Positions 10,685 through 21,907 of a stretch of DNA of 64,000 nt are shown here, one piece after another. Positions within the stretch are counted from its first letter, which is position 1, and every line of letters begins with the position of its first letter. The notes under the pieces are model-generated. The model did no database searches, was not told the DNA's origin, and saw only the letters and a list, made by a program, of their open reading frames with translations. The stretch is from Cryptomeria japonica (lineage: Eukaryota > Streptophyta > Pinopsida > Cupressales > Cupressaceae): NCBI RefSeq assembly GCF_030272615.1, contig NC_081414.1:762297648-762361647 (forward strand). Reading direction: 5' to 3'. Made by a program: the position numbers and the translations under genes.

Positions 10685-11133
10685 TGTTGGTGTAAATAAT
10701 TATTCATCTTGGATATTATTACACTTACTTAAGTTTACGTAGGAAATGAATTTCATAGTGGTTTGGGTATGAGACACTTGGGTGTTTGTGCCACATTGGG
10801 ATAGTGTGTGTAGGATAATTTCCACCTTTTATGGTGTTGATCTTATTGTTACACTCCACATTCAGTGGGTGATCCACCTCATGTGGACTATTATATTATT
10901 TCTCCTACCCACCCACACCTATTTTCTACCTACCCTTGTTTCTTATTAAGCCACATGTCATGTTTGTGTGCTCACATATCCCTAGCCTTGCCTATATAAG
11001 CAGGCTCATCTACATTGTATGTAATTTGATTTTATTGATCATTTTCTATTGATGAGAATACAGTTTATTCTTGTCCTATATTTTGTCTCTATTTTACTTT
11101 TCATTGAGCTCTTGATCTTGGCAAAATCTCACA
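10685..11133 (+). repeat. 3' LTR of the Copia element
   Basis: 449 bp, identical in length to the left LTR, TGTTGG...CTCACA. Most differences from the left copy are single substitutions, indicating a fairly recent insertion relative to its LINE host. Confidence 0.9.
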
Positions 11134-12860
11134 AAAAAAACGTTCTAAAAACCCTAGAAAAATAGATAGGATTTTTCTTAAATCATGATTTGAGGTGTTT
11201 TGACAATGTTGATCCCCCGGTTCATTTTAGTGTTCTTATGGATACTGCTAAACCTTTTCCAAAATAATTCTCTATCCAATCAAAGCATGGAATTTGCAAG
11301 AAACCCATTCCTATTGAAGAACCCTAGGTAATATGCTTATTATGCCATTGCATATATCATACTAGTCAGGATTGTATTTGGAAGATCTTTCTATAACCCA
11401 TGTAAATAGGGAACACCTAGCTCAACTATTAAATAATTCTATTATGAACTTTGACATAGACCTTACTTTGTTTACTAATATTAATGATATTTAGTCTCAT
11501 GTCATCCAGAAAAAGTAGACCTTATATATTTCAAGTCCCCTAATGTTTGAGTTCAAAGTTTGGTGGGGAGCTCTTCCCTTAGGACTCTAGGTTAACTCTT
11601 AATAATAATTTTCTTACAATCCTTCAACAAGCAAAAATTATCAAACCCCCATTAGGAGAGTCAGATGTTATTTGGCAAGAGTTGAATTGTAATGTTCCTA
11701 ACCCAAATTAGTGAAAGAATATTCCATGCTCTTCCCCTTGGAAGTAGGAGTTGAATGAACATATGTGGACTAACTTTGCTCTAGTTAATAAGCCTTTATC
11801 TCAAAACTTCCATTTTCCACTCATTTTAGAGTGTCTTAAGATTTGGTATAATTATTTAGAAACAAACAATATAGAAAATTCTAGTGATCCTCTGATCCCT
11901 ATTAAAAATATTTAGTTAGAAAACACTCTAATGTCATAACCAATCCTACTAAAATCTATAGATTATATGGGAAATACTATGAGGTTGAAAGAGTTATCAA
12001 ATAAACATTTTTTCTTAATGTTAGAGTCAATGTTGGTGATCCTCCAAGCCTTGGCAAAGAGTAGTCACCTAAAGTAGCAATTTGGACATCTCAAGAATTA
12101 ATTTCCTCTTTTATAATATCTTTCCCTTTTTAAAATGTAGGTAACCAGATAACTATAAGGAACTCTACAAGGGTCCTACTGTCTATAGGATAAATTCTAT
12201 AAATCTGATCAAGATATTAGGGGATATAGTTTAGATTCCTAATGGCCATATAATTTTCATGAACTAGTTGAGACCAGAGGTTATCATTCAGATTTAGGCT
12301 TTGATAGATAAGACAAATCAACATTGCAGATCATACTACACAAGGCCTCCAAGAAGGGAAACAAGGAGATCCAAGAAAATATCATTCTCAAGTATTCATT
12401 CCTAGAGATTTCAAACATTTTTCCCAAGGTGAGAATTTTAAAAATTTTGTTAGGAATCTCCTTGTTCACGTAGCATTAGAAAAAATTGAAAATCTAGCTA
12501 ATGAGGTTTTTTTAGGATTGTCTTGATGATAAAACTAAAGAAAATATTCCATTTTTAAAAGATCTTGACAATTCAAAGTTTGTTTCATATGATGCACAAT
12601 TTTTTCTTATTTTTATTTCGATTCTAAAATATCTATTCAATAGAAAAATATGGCAATCCTTTTTCCAGGTCTCATTTCTCCATCTACCAAAGAAAGAGTA
12701 AGACCTCCCAAAAGACAAGAAAACCAAGATTGATATTGTTGTTGGAATTCAAAGTACTTAAAATGCCAATCTTAAAATAAGTAAATTTAAGAAAGCCACA
12801 CTATCAACAAATTTGGATAGCGGTCTGAAGTCTAGGAGAGAAAGTAGCTCTCCCAAGGTC
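11134..12860 (+). pseudogene. LINE ORF1, C-terminal part with CCHC knuckle
   Basis: Resumes as KTLEK then FFLNHDLRCF, MDTAKPFPK, QSKHGICKKPIPIEEP, followed by the zinc knuckle CLLCHCIYHTSQDC (C-X2-C-X4-H-X4-C, about 11336-11377). These blocks are the second half of the DUF4283/zf-CCHC ORF1 of plant LINEs, thought to bind LINE RNA. The remainder, to about 12860, is a Ser/Lys-rich linker full of stops, ending SRRESSSPKVK. ORF2 begins 13 bp later, as is usual in L1 elements. Confidence 0.65.
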
Positions 12861-12872
12861 AAATGAAGATAA

Positions 12873-12982
12873 TGACTTGGAATGTTAGGGTTTAAATGTC
12901 CCTAACAAGAGATGCCTCATTAAGACACAAATTGTTCTAGTGTGTCAAATTTGGTATTACTTCAAGAAACCAAATTATCCGA
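12873..12982 (+). pseudogene. LINE ORF2, start of endonuclease
   Basis: MTWNVRGLN-like opening (a frame break falls within the RGLN) followed after another break by LLQETKLSD. These are the first two blocks of the apurinic-like endonuclease that nicks target DNA, with the conserved Asn of WN and Glu of QETK both present. The solo LTR at 12983 interrupts it. Confidence 0.7.
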
Positions 12983-14120
12983 TGTTGCAAATGTGAATTT
13001 TCTCTGTGTTTCAGTATGGTTGTCATTGATGTCAATATACTAATTTTTTGTTTCAATATTTTGGTTTTTCTCTGTATTTCTGATTTGTTGCAAATATTCT
13101 CACAGATATTGTTGTAATATGGAGACATGTTTTTGGATATTTCTTGATATTCTACTCATATGTTTTGGTGGTTCAAAAGTGGTTCTCGGAAATTCTATGC
13201 AATGATGATAATGATTGTTTGGAAGAGTTTGCAGAGCTCCGCATTTCTTCACATTTTTGGTTCTCCTATTGTATTTTTGTATTTTTTGGTAGTCCTGCAT
13301 GTTTTTTTGTTATTTTGATTCAACACATGTTGGTGTGCTCCGGAAATGTGATTTTGACTATGGTCTTTCTTGATTGGGTTAACTTTGGATGCTATATGTT
13401 TTGGTATGATGATTGCGGAATTTGGATAATGTGTTGTTGCGTTATGGGGTGGTCCACTTCTCATGCCTTTCCACCATGAGAATTCTTAGTGAAGACCTAT
13501 TTTGAATTGTATTTATTATCTCCTTGGATGACTTGAAAATTCTATTTCAGATATCTATATATAAAGAATGATTGCAATGAAATAAAAATAAAGAAATATT
13601 TCTAGAAGGAAGTTGATTGTAAGAGGAAGATCTATCTTTGTTGATTTGAAGTGATTGATCATTATGGTTATATGTTGATGTTGTATGGTATCGGCGACAA
13701 TGAGCCTAAGGTTTCTTCTGGCATTGCAATAGTGTGGCAGTTGTGCCCTTGTGGTGGATTCTTTCTTTCTTCCTCCGGGCAATGAGCTCCCCTTCATTTT
13801 TTTGGTAGTTTTAGCTGGGCAATGAGCCCACCTATAGTAAGAATTTCGGCAGTGAACCACCTTTGTAAAAATCACCTTAATTGGTGTCACCCTAACAATC
13901 GTTTTTCATATTGAGAACTAACATTCTTCATAGTTTTTCCCCTCTTGGGTTTTCCACGTTATAACTAGTGTTTCACGTGTGTATTTTTTCATGTTCATAT
14001 TTCTCTATGGTTAAGTATTATAAGTTTTAAATTGCCGGATCTATTTTTGTGAGAAAAGAAATATATTTTTTATTATACAATTGATCCATCCCCCCTCTCG
14101 GTTGTCTAAAATATTCAACA
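12983..14120 (+). mobile_element. Solo LTR inside LINE ORF2
   Basis: 1138 bp beginning TGTTGC and ending TTCAACA. The 3' end has the ATTGATCCATCCCCCCTCTC block and a GGCAATGAGC / GGCAGTGA phrase that are common near the ends of plant Copia LTRs. Flanks are TCCGA (left) and TTTGA (right), which are a target duplication if two C-to-T changes are allowed; removing the insert gives LSD-SQGQIFFDG in frame. There is no internal sequence or second LTR, so it is best explained by LTR-LTR recombination. ORFs inside (for example 13144-13479) look fortuitous. Confidence 0.65.
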
Positions 14121-15692
14121 TTTGATTCTCAAGGTCAAATATTTTTTGACGGCTAGAAATCCTAGAATGTTTGTATTCAACTCATTTAGTGGGGGATTCA
14201 GGTGGCTTGGTAGTTTTGTGGAATCCTCTAAAATTGAAGGTAGGTCTACTTATTTAAAATGTTAATTATATGATAGTTTAGGTTCATTATTCACTCCATT
14301 CCTTCTCTGTCTTCAATATATATGGTCCCTCATCTATAGTGGGAAAAACATTATTTGGAACTCAATAACCTCAACCCTAGAAACATTGTGGAAAGAATAA
14401 GTATTATTGGGTGGTAACATTAATGCCATATTATCACTAGAAGATAAGAAAGGGGGAATATCTCCTCCTCAAAAAACTATTCATGACTTTAATGACTTGG
14501 TAAATAATAATGAGAACTTTCTTTGATTGTGCCCCCTCAAATAGTGATGCTACTTGGATTAATAAACATAGAGACTCTCTTCAAATATTAGAAAGATTGG
14601 ATAGATTTTTTGTTAATCCTTCTTAGATTCTTCACTTTGGATTAAGTGCAACTAAATCACCCCATTCACTTAGTTTGATCATTATTTAGTTCAATTCAAA
14701 TTTTTAGATTCTTTAATTAAACCCTATAGTAAGTACGACTTTAGTTTTAAAAAAAATTGGCTAAGAGATCCATCATTATTTCCACTCTTAAAGATGTGAT
14801 GGTCAAGTGCCCCTTTTGTTCCTAGATCCTGTATATTCCAACTTTATAAGAAATCGGGCTACATGAGGACACAAATTGCTCATTGGAACAAAACTCAATT
14901 AAAAAATACCTTCACTACTAAGACCTAGATGGTTTCACAACCCAAGTTTTTCAGAAATATTGGGATTTTATGGGTGAAAATATTTGGTTAGCCTTGGAGG
15001 AGTCACAAAAATATGATTGTATGTTAATATAGTTTAACACCACTCTTATAGCTCTAATCCTGAAAGGAACTAACCCTTTCTCATTTGTAGAATATATGCC
15101 TATCTCTCTTTGCAACACAATTTACAAAATCTGCACAAAGGCTATCACTCCTAGAATTATTTTAGATGAACATGGTGGCTTTGTTTCAAACAAAAAGACA
15201 TCAAAAAGGGATTTGATAGTGTAGGAAGTTCTACATTTTATTCACACTAACAATCTACCTGCAATGATTATAAAATTAGACATCATGAAGGCTTATGACC
15301 ATGTGAATTGGACCTTTCATTAAATTCTTATTGATTTTAGCTTTGGGTCAAAATGATGCAAATGGATCTTATCATGTATTTCAAGAGCTAAATTTTCAAT
15401 ATTAATTAATGGTAATCCATGTGTATTCTTCAACTCTTTGTCAAGGAGATCAAGTATCCTTTTATCTATTCATTATTCTAGTAGAGGGTTTAATTAGATC
15501 CATTAAGAATCAAAATTCAGCTCAGTTGTGGAGACGTATTTCAATCCCAAACACACAAGTTAAAACAACGCATTTCCTTTTTCTAGATGACACTCTTTTA
15601 TTTAGAGAAGCAACCATGGTGGAAGCCAAGTACTTCAAAATCTACCTTGATAAATAATGCACTCTTTTACAGAAAAAAGTTAATCCAAATAA
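14121..15692 (+). pseudogene. LINE ORF2, endonuclease C-terminus and reverse transcriptase
   Basis: Reads SQGQIFFDG, FSVFNIYGPSS, then SDATWINKHRDSLQILERLD (end of endonuclease), then about 15160-15310 ILDEHGGFVSNKKTSKRD and IIKLDIMKAYDHVNW, the first RT catalytic block with its aspartate. The frame 15409-15657 contains FLFLDDTLLFRE, which matches the F/Y-x-DD catalytic box as FLDD. Numerous stops and shifts. It is cut at 15692 by the short-LTR element within the NPNK-SKVFF block that follows the DD box. Confidence 0.8.
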
Positions 15693-15831
15693 TGTTGGCG
15701 TATATTAAATTGTGGACGGTTAATGTAGCAATTAGAACTACTCCCGTTATCACAACCGCACAAATCCTCTGAATAAATTCTCCCTTATATCATCAAAATT
15801 TTATCATAAACATTTGTCTTGCTCTCCGTCA
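15693..15831 (+). repeat. 5' LTR, 139 bp
   Basis: TGTTGG...CCGTCA. Contains the shared core AATTAGAACTACTC and ATCACAACC. Its right-hand partner is at 17886-18024. Confidence 0.9.
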
Positions 15832-15833
15832 TT

Positions 15834-15845
15834 TGGTATCAAAGC
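15834..15845 (+). other. Primer-binding site of the 139-bp-LTR element
   Basis: TGGTATCAAAGC, two bases after the LTR end; it matches the initiator-Met tRNA site TGGTATCAGAGC with one G-to-A change. Confidence 0.8.
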
Positions 15846-15849
15846 GAGG

Positions 15850-17885
15850 GACGTAGATGGGAGAATAGGAGGTGCCTGTGTAGATGAGGACTCATGTTTG
15901 CCAGCCTGCCTAGAGGAGAACAGCTTTATGTTTGGCAGCCTGCGTAGAGGAGAACAACTTCGGTTTTAGCATTGCAACGACTTTGTTGCAGAGTAATTTC
16001 CACGTAGTTTGTTTGGTAGTGCAATGACTTTAAGGCATGAGACATGAAGGCTTGGCTACTTTATTCTCGATGGCGCTTACTGGTGAAGCATGGAAGAAGC
16101 AAACAACCCGTAGAAGCTTGCAAATCTGCACATAAAGTAATTAAGTGGTAAGAGGTACTCACCATTCTATGAAGAATGCAATAGCATTGAAGATTATAAT
16201 GGTAAATATTTTGATTTCTTCTTCATAGATTATTTTTGTTGAAACTTTGGGTAAATGTTAAGTTTCAAGAATTTCAGCCATTCTTTTGTTCTCCATGTGT
16301 AAATTTTTTGAACTTGCCAATATTATCCTACAATAGTTATTCAGTAGAAGTATGATTTCAAAATAGTGCATATTGAGATGATATCGCATGATACAAGATC
16401 ACATATTACTGTAAAAGTTTAAGGTCTTCAGGGATTGTATTTGTTTACATTTTGAACTGGATATTTCAAGTACATTATCTATCAAGTGCATTATGTTGCA
16501 ACACAAGCAATGTGGACGTGAAAGCAGAGAAATAATTCAAAGTCCAGAATACTAATCTAGTCTCTTGCAATATTGTTTTATCATCAATGGTAAGTAATCC
16601 ATTATTGATTTAGTTGAAGGGTCATTTATAGAAGTAACTCTAAAATAAAGAAGGTTTGAAAATGAAGAAGCTTTTATTTCAAAGATTTTAGTGAGTGGTT
16701 ATCTTCAAAAATTGGTATTATCTTACGAACATTGTGATGACTTTAGTCTTCATTTTGATGGCATGGTCATCAAATTCAACCCATGAGATGTGTGTTGGCA
16801 ACTTCTTGTGGAGTTTCTTTCTCTTGGGGAATGAGGGTGCATCACACTTTTTCATTGTTGGTTGGGTTCCTTTTGAAATCAAAGAAATTATTCAAATTTA
16901 TGGATACTTGGAATATAGCATGGAAGGTGAGCTCATTGTAAGAGAGGATAATGATAATTTTGTTTTTGGTGGACTACCTTTTGCATCTTTTTACATTGAA
17001 GATAGGTCAAGAGCCATATTAACAACCTCTATAGCAGATTCGGCTCACAAAATTGATGAAAGAAATATGCTTCCTTGAAAATCACTATTCTAAATATAAA
17101 AGAGCATATATGGACAATCACTTTTAGAGGAGCTAGCATTATATATGTCAACATTGTTGGAGATTTAGACAATACAAGTAATCTTGCATGTTATCACAAT
17201 GAGGTAGAATCTGAGAGACAAGGGTTTTTGGATTAGGAGCATCCTTTTATAAGTCTCACTTTGAGGATGAGGCCTTCAAAGACACATAAAAAATGTCAAA
17301 AGGATAAACCATAATAGGGTCACCTTGGAGGTTGGTGGCACCGGAGGATGGAGGAATTTTCATCATCTCAAGTTAGCTTCTTGGTTTGAGATGGTGTTCT
17401 TCTTGAGAAGTGTTTTTGGTTTGGTATTTATTTCTTTCATTTTTCCTTTTGATGCTAGCGGATTTGAAGAATGCATGTATTGTGAATGTTATATTTTGGA
17501 GATAGGTTTGAGATTTGGTATTAAGCTCAATATGGAATATTGTTGAGTGAGCTTCAGAGTATATGATCGAGAATTAGACCCTTTCGTGATCATTGCATAA
17601 TCACAAATATATGTCATATCTCTTAGGGATCATTGTTAAATAATTCAAGAATCTGTGATTCAAGGGTTCGGGACTAAGAGCTCTAGAATATAGCTTGAAG
17701 TTACACCTTTCCAAGGGTCAACAGACAACTTGATGGAGCCCCGCTTGGTTCAGGATTTTCTTCTTCAAGAGAAGATCTTCTAAGAAATATATATTCATAT
17801 AATGTAATCAACAAGTTTTTTTTGTGTAAGCCTTAAGGGGGGCCCACTAGGGAAATTTTTAGGATCAATGTAATAAGGGGGGGAA
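15850..17885 (+). other. Interior of the 139-bp-LTR element
   Basis: Contains one 127-codon open frame (16695-17078; product begins MVIFKNWYYLTNIVMTLVF and has no recognised domain) and a local duplication around 15895-15955 in which TTTG(C/G)CAGCCTGC-TAGAGGAGAACA occurs twice about 39 bp apart. The last 300 bp before the purine tract have the style of a Copia 3' untranslated region (AATTCAAGAATCTGTG, TTCAAGGGTTCGG). No protein function can be claimed. Confidence 0.6.
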
Positions 17886-18024
17886 TGTTGGTGTCTATTA
17901 CATTCTTGGTGCTTAATGTAGTTATTAGAACTACTCTCATTATCACAACCATACAAATCCTCTATATAAATTCTCCTTTATATAATCAAAGCTTTATCAT
18001 AAACATTTGCCTTTCTCTCCATCA
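17886..18024 (+). repeat. 3' LTR, 139 bp
   Basis: TGTTGG...CCATCA, same length as the left LTR. Many of the differences are C/T or G/A transitions. Confidence 0.9.
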
Positions 18025-18841
18025 AATAAGTCCAAGGTGTTCTTTCTAAACATCAAGCCCTTAATTCTAAGCAGATTACAAAAGTTTTTGGCCTTCTAAT
18101 TAGAGTCTCTACCATGAAATATCTTGGCATCCCCCTTTTTTGGGGGGCAAACAAATCTTCCTACTAGTCTTCATTATTTTCTTTCATTCATAGTAGAATT
18201 TGTACATGGAAAAGTAAGAGGCTCACTTTCGCTATTATAATTTTGATGATTAAATCAATTCTTTCTACAATCCCAAATTATATTATGTTAGCTCTTGAAG
18301 TTCCTAAGGATATTGCACAAAATCTTGTTGATTTAATGGGACAAAATTTATACATCTAAATTAATAGGAGGAGCAAAGATTCATAATTTGGAAGCTAGAA
18401 ACCTAGCTCTTGGAGAAAATAACCTTGGAATTTATACTCTAGAACTACAACAAAATGGTCCAAGATAATTCAAGCTAAATACCTAGACTCAAATGAACCA
18501 AAAAGAATTTTTACATTAGCTAACCCCTATCTTGGCTCTAATATATGTAACTTAATTTTAAAATGTAGGTAAATTAACTTACCACATCTCTCTTAGGTTA
18601 TTTAGGATGGCTCAAAAGGGTTATTTTGGAAATATTCTCGGTTTTGACAGCCTCCTTTAGAAAATAATCTCTCTCTCTAAATCAAGACCAAGTAGTATTA
18701 AAATCCACTTAGGGTGTCATGGTTAGAGACTACATGGTTTATTCCTATAAGAATGACTCATATTATTTTAATTGGAAGGATTTATCTAACCTTCCTTTTC
18801 CTCCAAAACAAAAGGATACTCTATCTTAATTGTTATGTGAT
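18025..18841 (+). pseudogene. LINE ORF2, RT thumb to zf-RVT lead-in
   Basis: Resumes in frame with SKVFFLNIKPLI, then LALEVPKDIAQNLVDLMGQN, IGGAKIHNLEARNLALG, IIQAKYLDSNEPKRIFTLAN and NSYYFNWKDLSNLPFPPKQK, the usual order for the region between the RT fingers/palm and the zinc-binding domain. It stops at LLCD, where the Gypsy-type element begins, and continues as VLSKWKK at 22424. Confidence 0.75.
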
Positions 18842-19367
18842 TGTGTAGCATCCTAAATTTTACTCCCTTACAATATTGTCCTCATTTGGGCCCTCACCTT
18901 GGCATTCATCACCCAAGGCCTAATTGGAGCCTTGATTCTTCTTACACTATGCACAAAACTCATTCTTTTTCAGCATCCATTCCTTCTCCCATATTTTTTG
19001 TGCCCCTAGTTGGTCAAGGCCATAGTGCTAGCACCCAGGTCGTTAGGGACCACAAAGCCCAACTCTCTAGTCCTCCCAATCAGGGCCCATTTTGGAGCCT
19101 CTTAATGATCATTTGAAATAGGAAGGAACTTGGATCCTATGTGGCCCATGTTGGAAAGTTAATTTCATTTTCAACTAAGAATGTATAAAAGGAGGTCTAC
19201 CCCTCTCATTTTGATACACATGTGATCAATCAATCAAGCATTCACAATTGAAATTCATGTGAGGAAGAAATCGGTCTTCTTTCAAGAATTGGAGCAGCAG
19301 TGAAGTCGAGATTCAAGCGTTGGAGATGATATTCATGTTATATGTTTTATGAAGACTAAATGAAACC
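18842..19367 (+). repeat. 5' LTR of the Gypsy-type element
   Basis: Includes a TATAAAAGG box at about 19185-19193, a plausible core promoter, followed about 20 bp later by the likely transcript start region. Partner at 21908-22418. Confidence 0.75.
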
Positions 19368-19852
19368 CCAATTCCTCGTGGAGACAAAAAAAACTTCATA
19401 AAGAGGTATAACATTAGCGTTTCAAATATTTTTAGCATTTCCCTCAAGAAAATCATTTCCATTACAGAAATTCATTTACATTTCACTTTTATTTCATGGT
19501 TAATTCCAAAACTGGGGTTTGACCTAAGGTAAACCCCCATTCCGAGCCATTTTCCCTTCTCTACTATGCGCATTGAAAAAGCCCTAAAATAGTCAACTTT
19601 GTATGTTACCCTAAAAATTGCATGTTATAAGTGACTCAAATGAAAAAGGCATTGTAATGGTGTTGTACTCATTTACTGAATAATAAGAAAAGATTGCACG
19701 ACTGTGTTATGTGGATGTAGCCCATCTTGGGTGAACCATGTTAAATCTATATTTTATCTTTGTTATGCATTTTTCTTTATCTTTTGTGTTTGTATCTGCA
19801 TATAATTGTTAATTTTTATTTAATCTAGATCTACCTCAACCCTAGCATACCT
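19368..19852 (+). other. 5' internal region of the Gypsy-type element
   Basis: No primer-binding site was recognised after the LTR (the sequence reads CCAATTCCTCGTGG), and gag is missing. Nothing else supported. Confidence 0.4.
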
Positions 19853-20586
19853 TTGAGTGACATTATTGATGCACCTGATGATCCACTATACAGCGCTGAG
19901 AATATCAAAGATAAAATCTCACAAGGGGTGCTCATTGATCCAACATGTGTGGCAAATGCGATCATTGAAGAATATCTTTATACTTTACAATTGCATCAAC
20001 TAAAATATGATAACTCTGATTTAGTGGTTAAGGTGTATGATAGTTTCTCTTTCCCTACTATTGGTTCTATTACTCTTCCTATTGAGGTTGGTACTAAGTT
20101 CTTAGATGTCATTTCTGTTATCATTCCTACATCAGATCAATTTCACATGAAGTTGGGACATCCTTGGCTATCTTCCATGAAAGTAATTTCTTCTACAATT
20201 CATAGATGTATCAAATTCTCTCATAATGACAAAATCATAACATGCATTAATCCATGGTGAGACATGGAGATGCAAACCCAGATTACTTTTGACCTAAACA
20301 ATTTGAGCCTCTTAAGCCTCAAAGTTATTCTCTATTTCAATCTTATAAAAAATGGAAGAATGAGATGATCTTATCTTTGAGTAAGCCTAGACATCCTAGA
20401 CCTATTCCTCATCCTCATGATGGAACCAGACTCCTTCCTACACCTTCTATTCCTCCTTTATATGGTGTAGTCTTGGCTCCTACATATTACAACGGGAAGC
20501 ACCCAATAGCTCCAATCATCCGACCTAGTAAACGTTCTCCCATTCACTCTTCTTTAAAGGAAGAAGAAGAAGCCTATATCCATTGA
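19853..20586 (+). pseudogene. Gypsy retropepsin-like fragment and linker
   Basis: Frame 19853-20260 gives VVKVYDSFSFPTIGSITLPI, then VGTKFLDVISVIIPTSDQF and KLGHPWLSSMKVISSTIHRC, followed after a stop by KWKNEMILSLSKPRHPRPIP and LKEEEEAYIH (to 20586). This is the aspartic-protease-like segment and downstream spacer of a plant Ty3/Gypsy polyprotein, in which G--TLPI and LGHPWL-SM are characteristic. The catalytic D-S/T-G is not present in the preserved part. In an intact element this would be followed by RT, which is absent. Confidence 0.75.
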
Positions 20587-21907
20587 TCATAAACCTTCAC
20601 AATCCTTGACTAAGACTAAAAGAAACCATTGTGTGAGAGAACACCAATGAAGATGTTGTGCTAAAGCTCGTGAACATTTTCTCAACCTATTTCCTCCCCA
20701 AAGACACCAAATATTGACTTAGTTCCATTTGTCCAACCTTCTCCTAACCCTAGGAAGGAAGTTCAACCTAAATCACCAAGATTAAAAATGCTTAAGAAAG
20801 ATGATGTTTCATGTTCTATTCATATTAGAGATCCTATTTTTATTAATCTTGATAAATAAATAGATGAAAATTATATTCATGCTAACAATGTTGATGATAA
20901 TGATTCTGATGATATGTATGAGCTTGTTGATGTTGACAATGATTTATCTAAACAATTTTCAAAAACATTAATCCTAGCTCCTACTAATAGACAAAGTGAC
21001 TCATCATTAGAGCATGGTCCTTGTTTGCAACTCATAGTAGCTCCATCTACCATGATTGAAGCTAATCCTCTTACATCTTGTGTACCTTCCCAAAACAATT
21101 TTCAGAAAGATTGGGAGGTGGATGAGTTGCTTGATTAGCTTCATTCATGATGTAGAATCTCTTTCTCCTCTCTTTCTTATTTGTAACATTATTATATTCA
21201 TATCTCACTTCTTCTATTTGTTTTCCCTTATGCTATCTAATCTAGGATGATGCAATGCATTGATATCTCTTTTGGTCTCTTCCATATTGACTCTAAAGAC
21301 ACATGTTCCCTTCTTCTATTGTGGTTCTCCTTTCTCTCAAGAATGAGGTCAATTAAATGCAAATATATTTTATTATATACAATATTTATCATAAGATCAT
21401 TGTAACCCTACAGTTAGTAGAACCCTTGTGTGTTTTTTGTGACCATTATCATTTCATTTGTCCTTTCTTGGGGTCATATCATTGTGGTAATGTTCTTTTC
21501 TTTTGGATGCATGCTATCTTAAAAAAATTATTCCTGGTGAGGCATATGCAATCACTTTAATGGGGGGGCATACACTCCAATTTCAATGTTTCACTATATG
21601 GACACACTATCACATGTATTGATACTCAAGTTACTTTCCAAACTAAGTATTTTTCTTTGTAATTTTGGTATTTTTCTTTTTCACGACTCATAGTAAGAGA
21701 ACATTACTAGGCTAGAAGTCATTATTCTCTTTCCTTTCTATTATATTGTCCCTTTTATCTTGATATTGAAGTAGTAAGATCCTAAAGTCCACAAGGGGCT
21801 TAGTGTTTCTTGTCTCTTTGATGTCTTGATGAAAGTTTTCAATGCAAACCTTTGTACTCTATCAAGAGTATGCTTAGACTCATACTCCCAGTAGACTGGG
21901 TGCCAAA
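20587..21907 (+). pseudogene. Gypsy polyprotein spacer remnant and 3' region
   Basis: Frame 20914-21138 reads MYELVDVDNDLSKQFSKTLI, then SDSSLEHGPCLQLIVAPSTM and NNFQKDWEVDELLD, the acidic stretch that follows the protease spacer in the same Gypsy group. After it come about 770 bp without a supported gene, ending AGACTGGG before the right LTR, a weak purine tract. Confidence 0.55.

Larger units (their letters stand above)
6612..11133 (+). mobile_element. Copia-type LTR retrotransposon, gag-protease only, integrase/RT deleted
   Basis: Two 449-bp LTRs (6612-7060 and 10685-11133) both begin TGTTGG and end CTCACA and differ at roughly 4 percent of sites by eye. A primer-binding site matching initiator-Met tRNA follows the left LTR and a purine tract AAGGGAGGG precedes the right one. 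Inside are a leader, a gag with CCHC knuckle, a protease-like and GAG-pre-integrase-like segment, then an acidic ORF. No integrase core, RT or RNase H is present in any frame, so the element must have been moved in trans. The 5-bp flanks (GAAAC left, AAAAA right) do not form a clean target duplication. It interrupts LINE ORF1. Confidence 0.9.
15693..18024 (+). mobile_element. Non-autonomous LTR element with 139-bp LTRs
   Basis: Two 139-bp direct repeats (15693-15831 and 17886-18024), both TGTTGG...TCA, are flanked by a perfect 5-bp target duplication AATAA (15688-15692 and 18025-18029). A primer-binding site TGGTATCAAAGC follows the left LTR after two bases and a purine tract AATAAGGGGGGGAA precedes the right one. 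The 2.05-kb interior has no gag, RT or integrase that I recognise. The LTRs are far shorter than the others here, giving a TRIM-like architecture with an unusually long interior. LTRs differ at about 16 percent of sites by eye, so the insertion is old. It splits LINE ORF2 exactly in frame. Confidence 0.9.

Noticed and set aside
13144-13479. 111-codon ORF inside the solo LTR
   Set aside because: Low-complexity hydrophobic product, within LTR boundaries, no homologue recognised.
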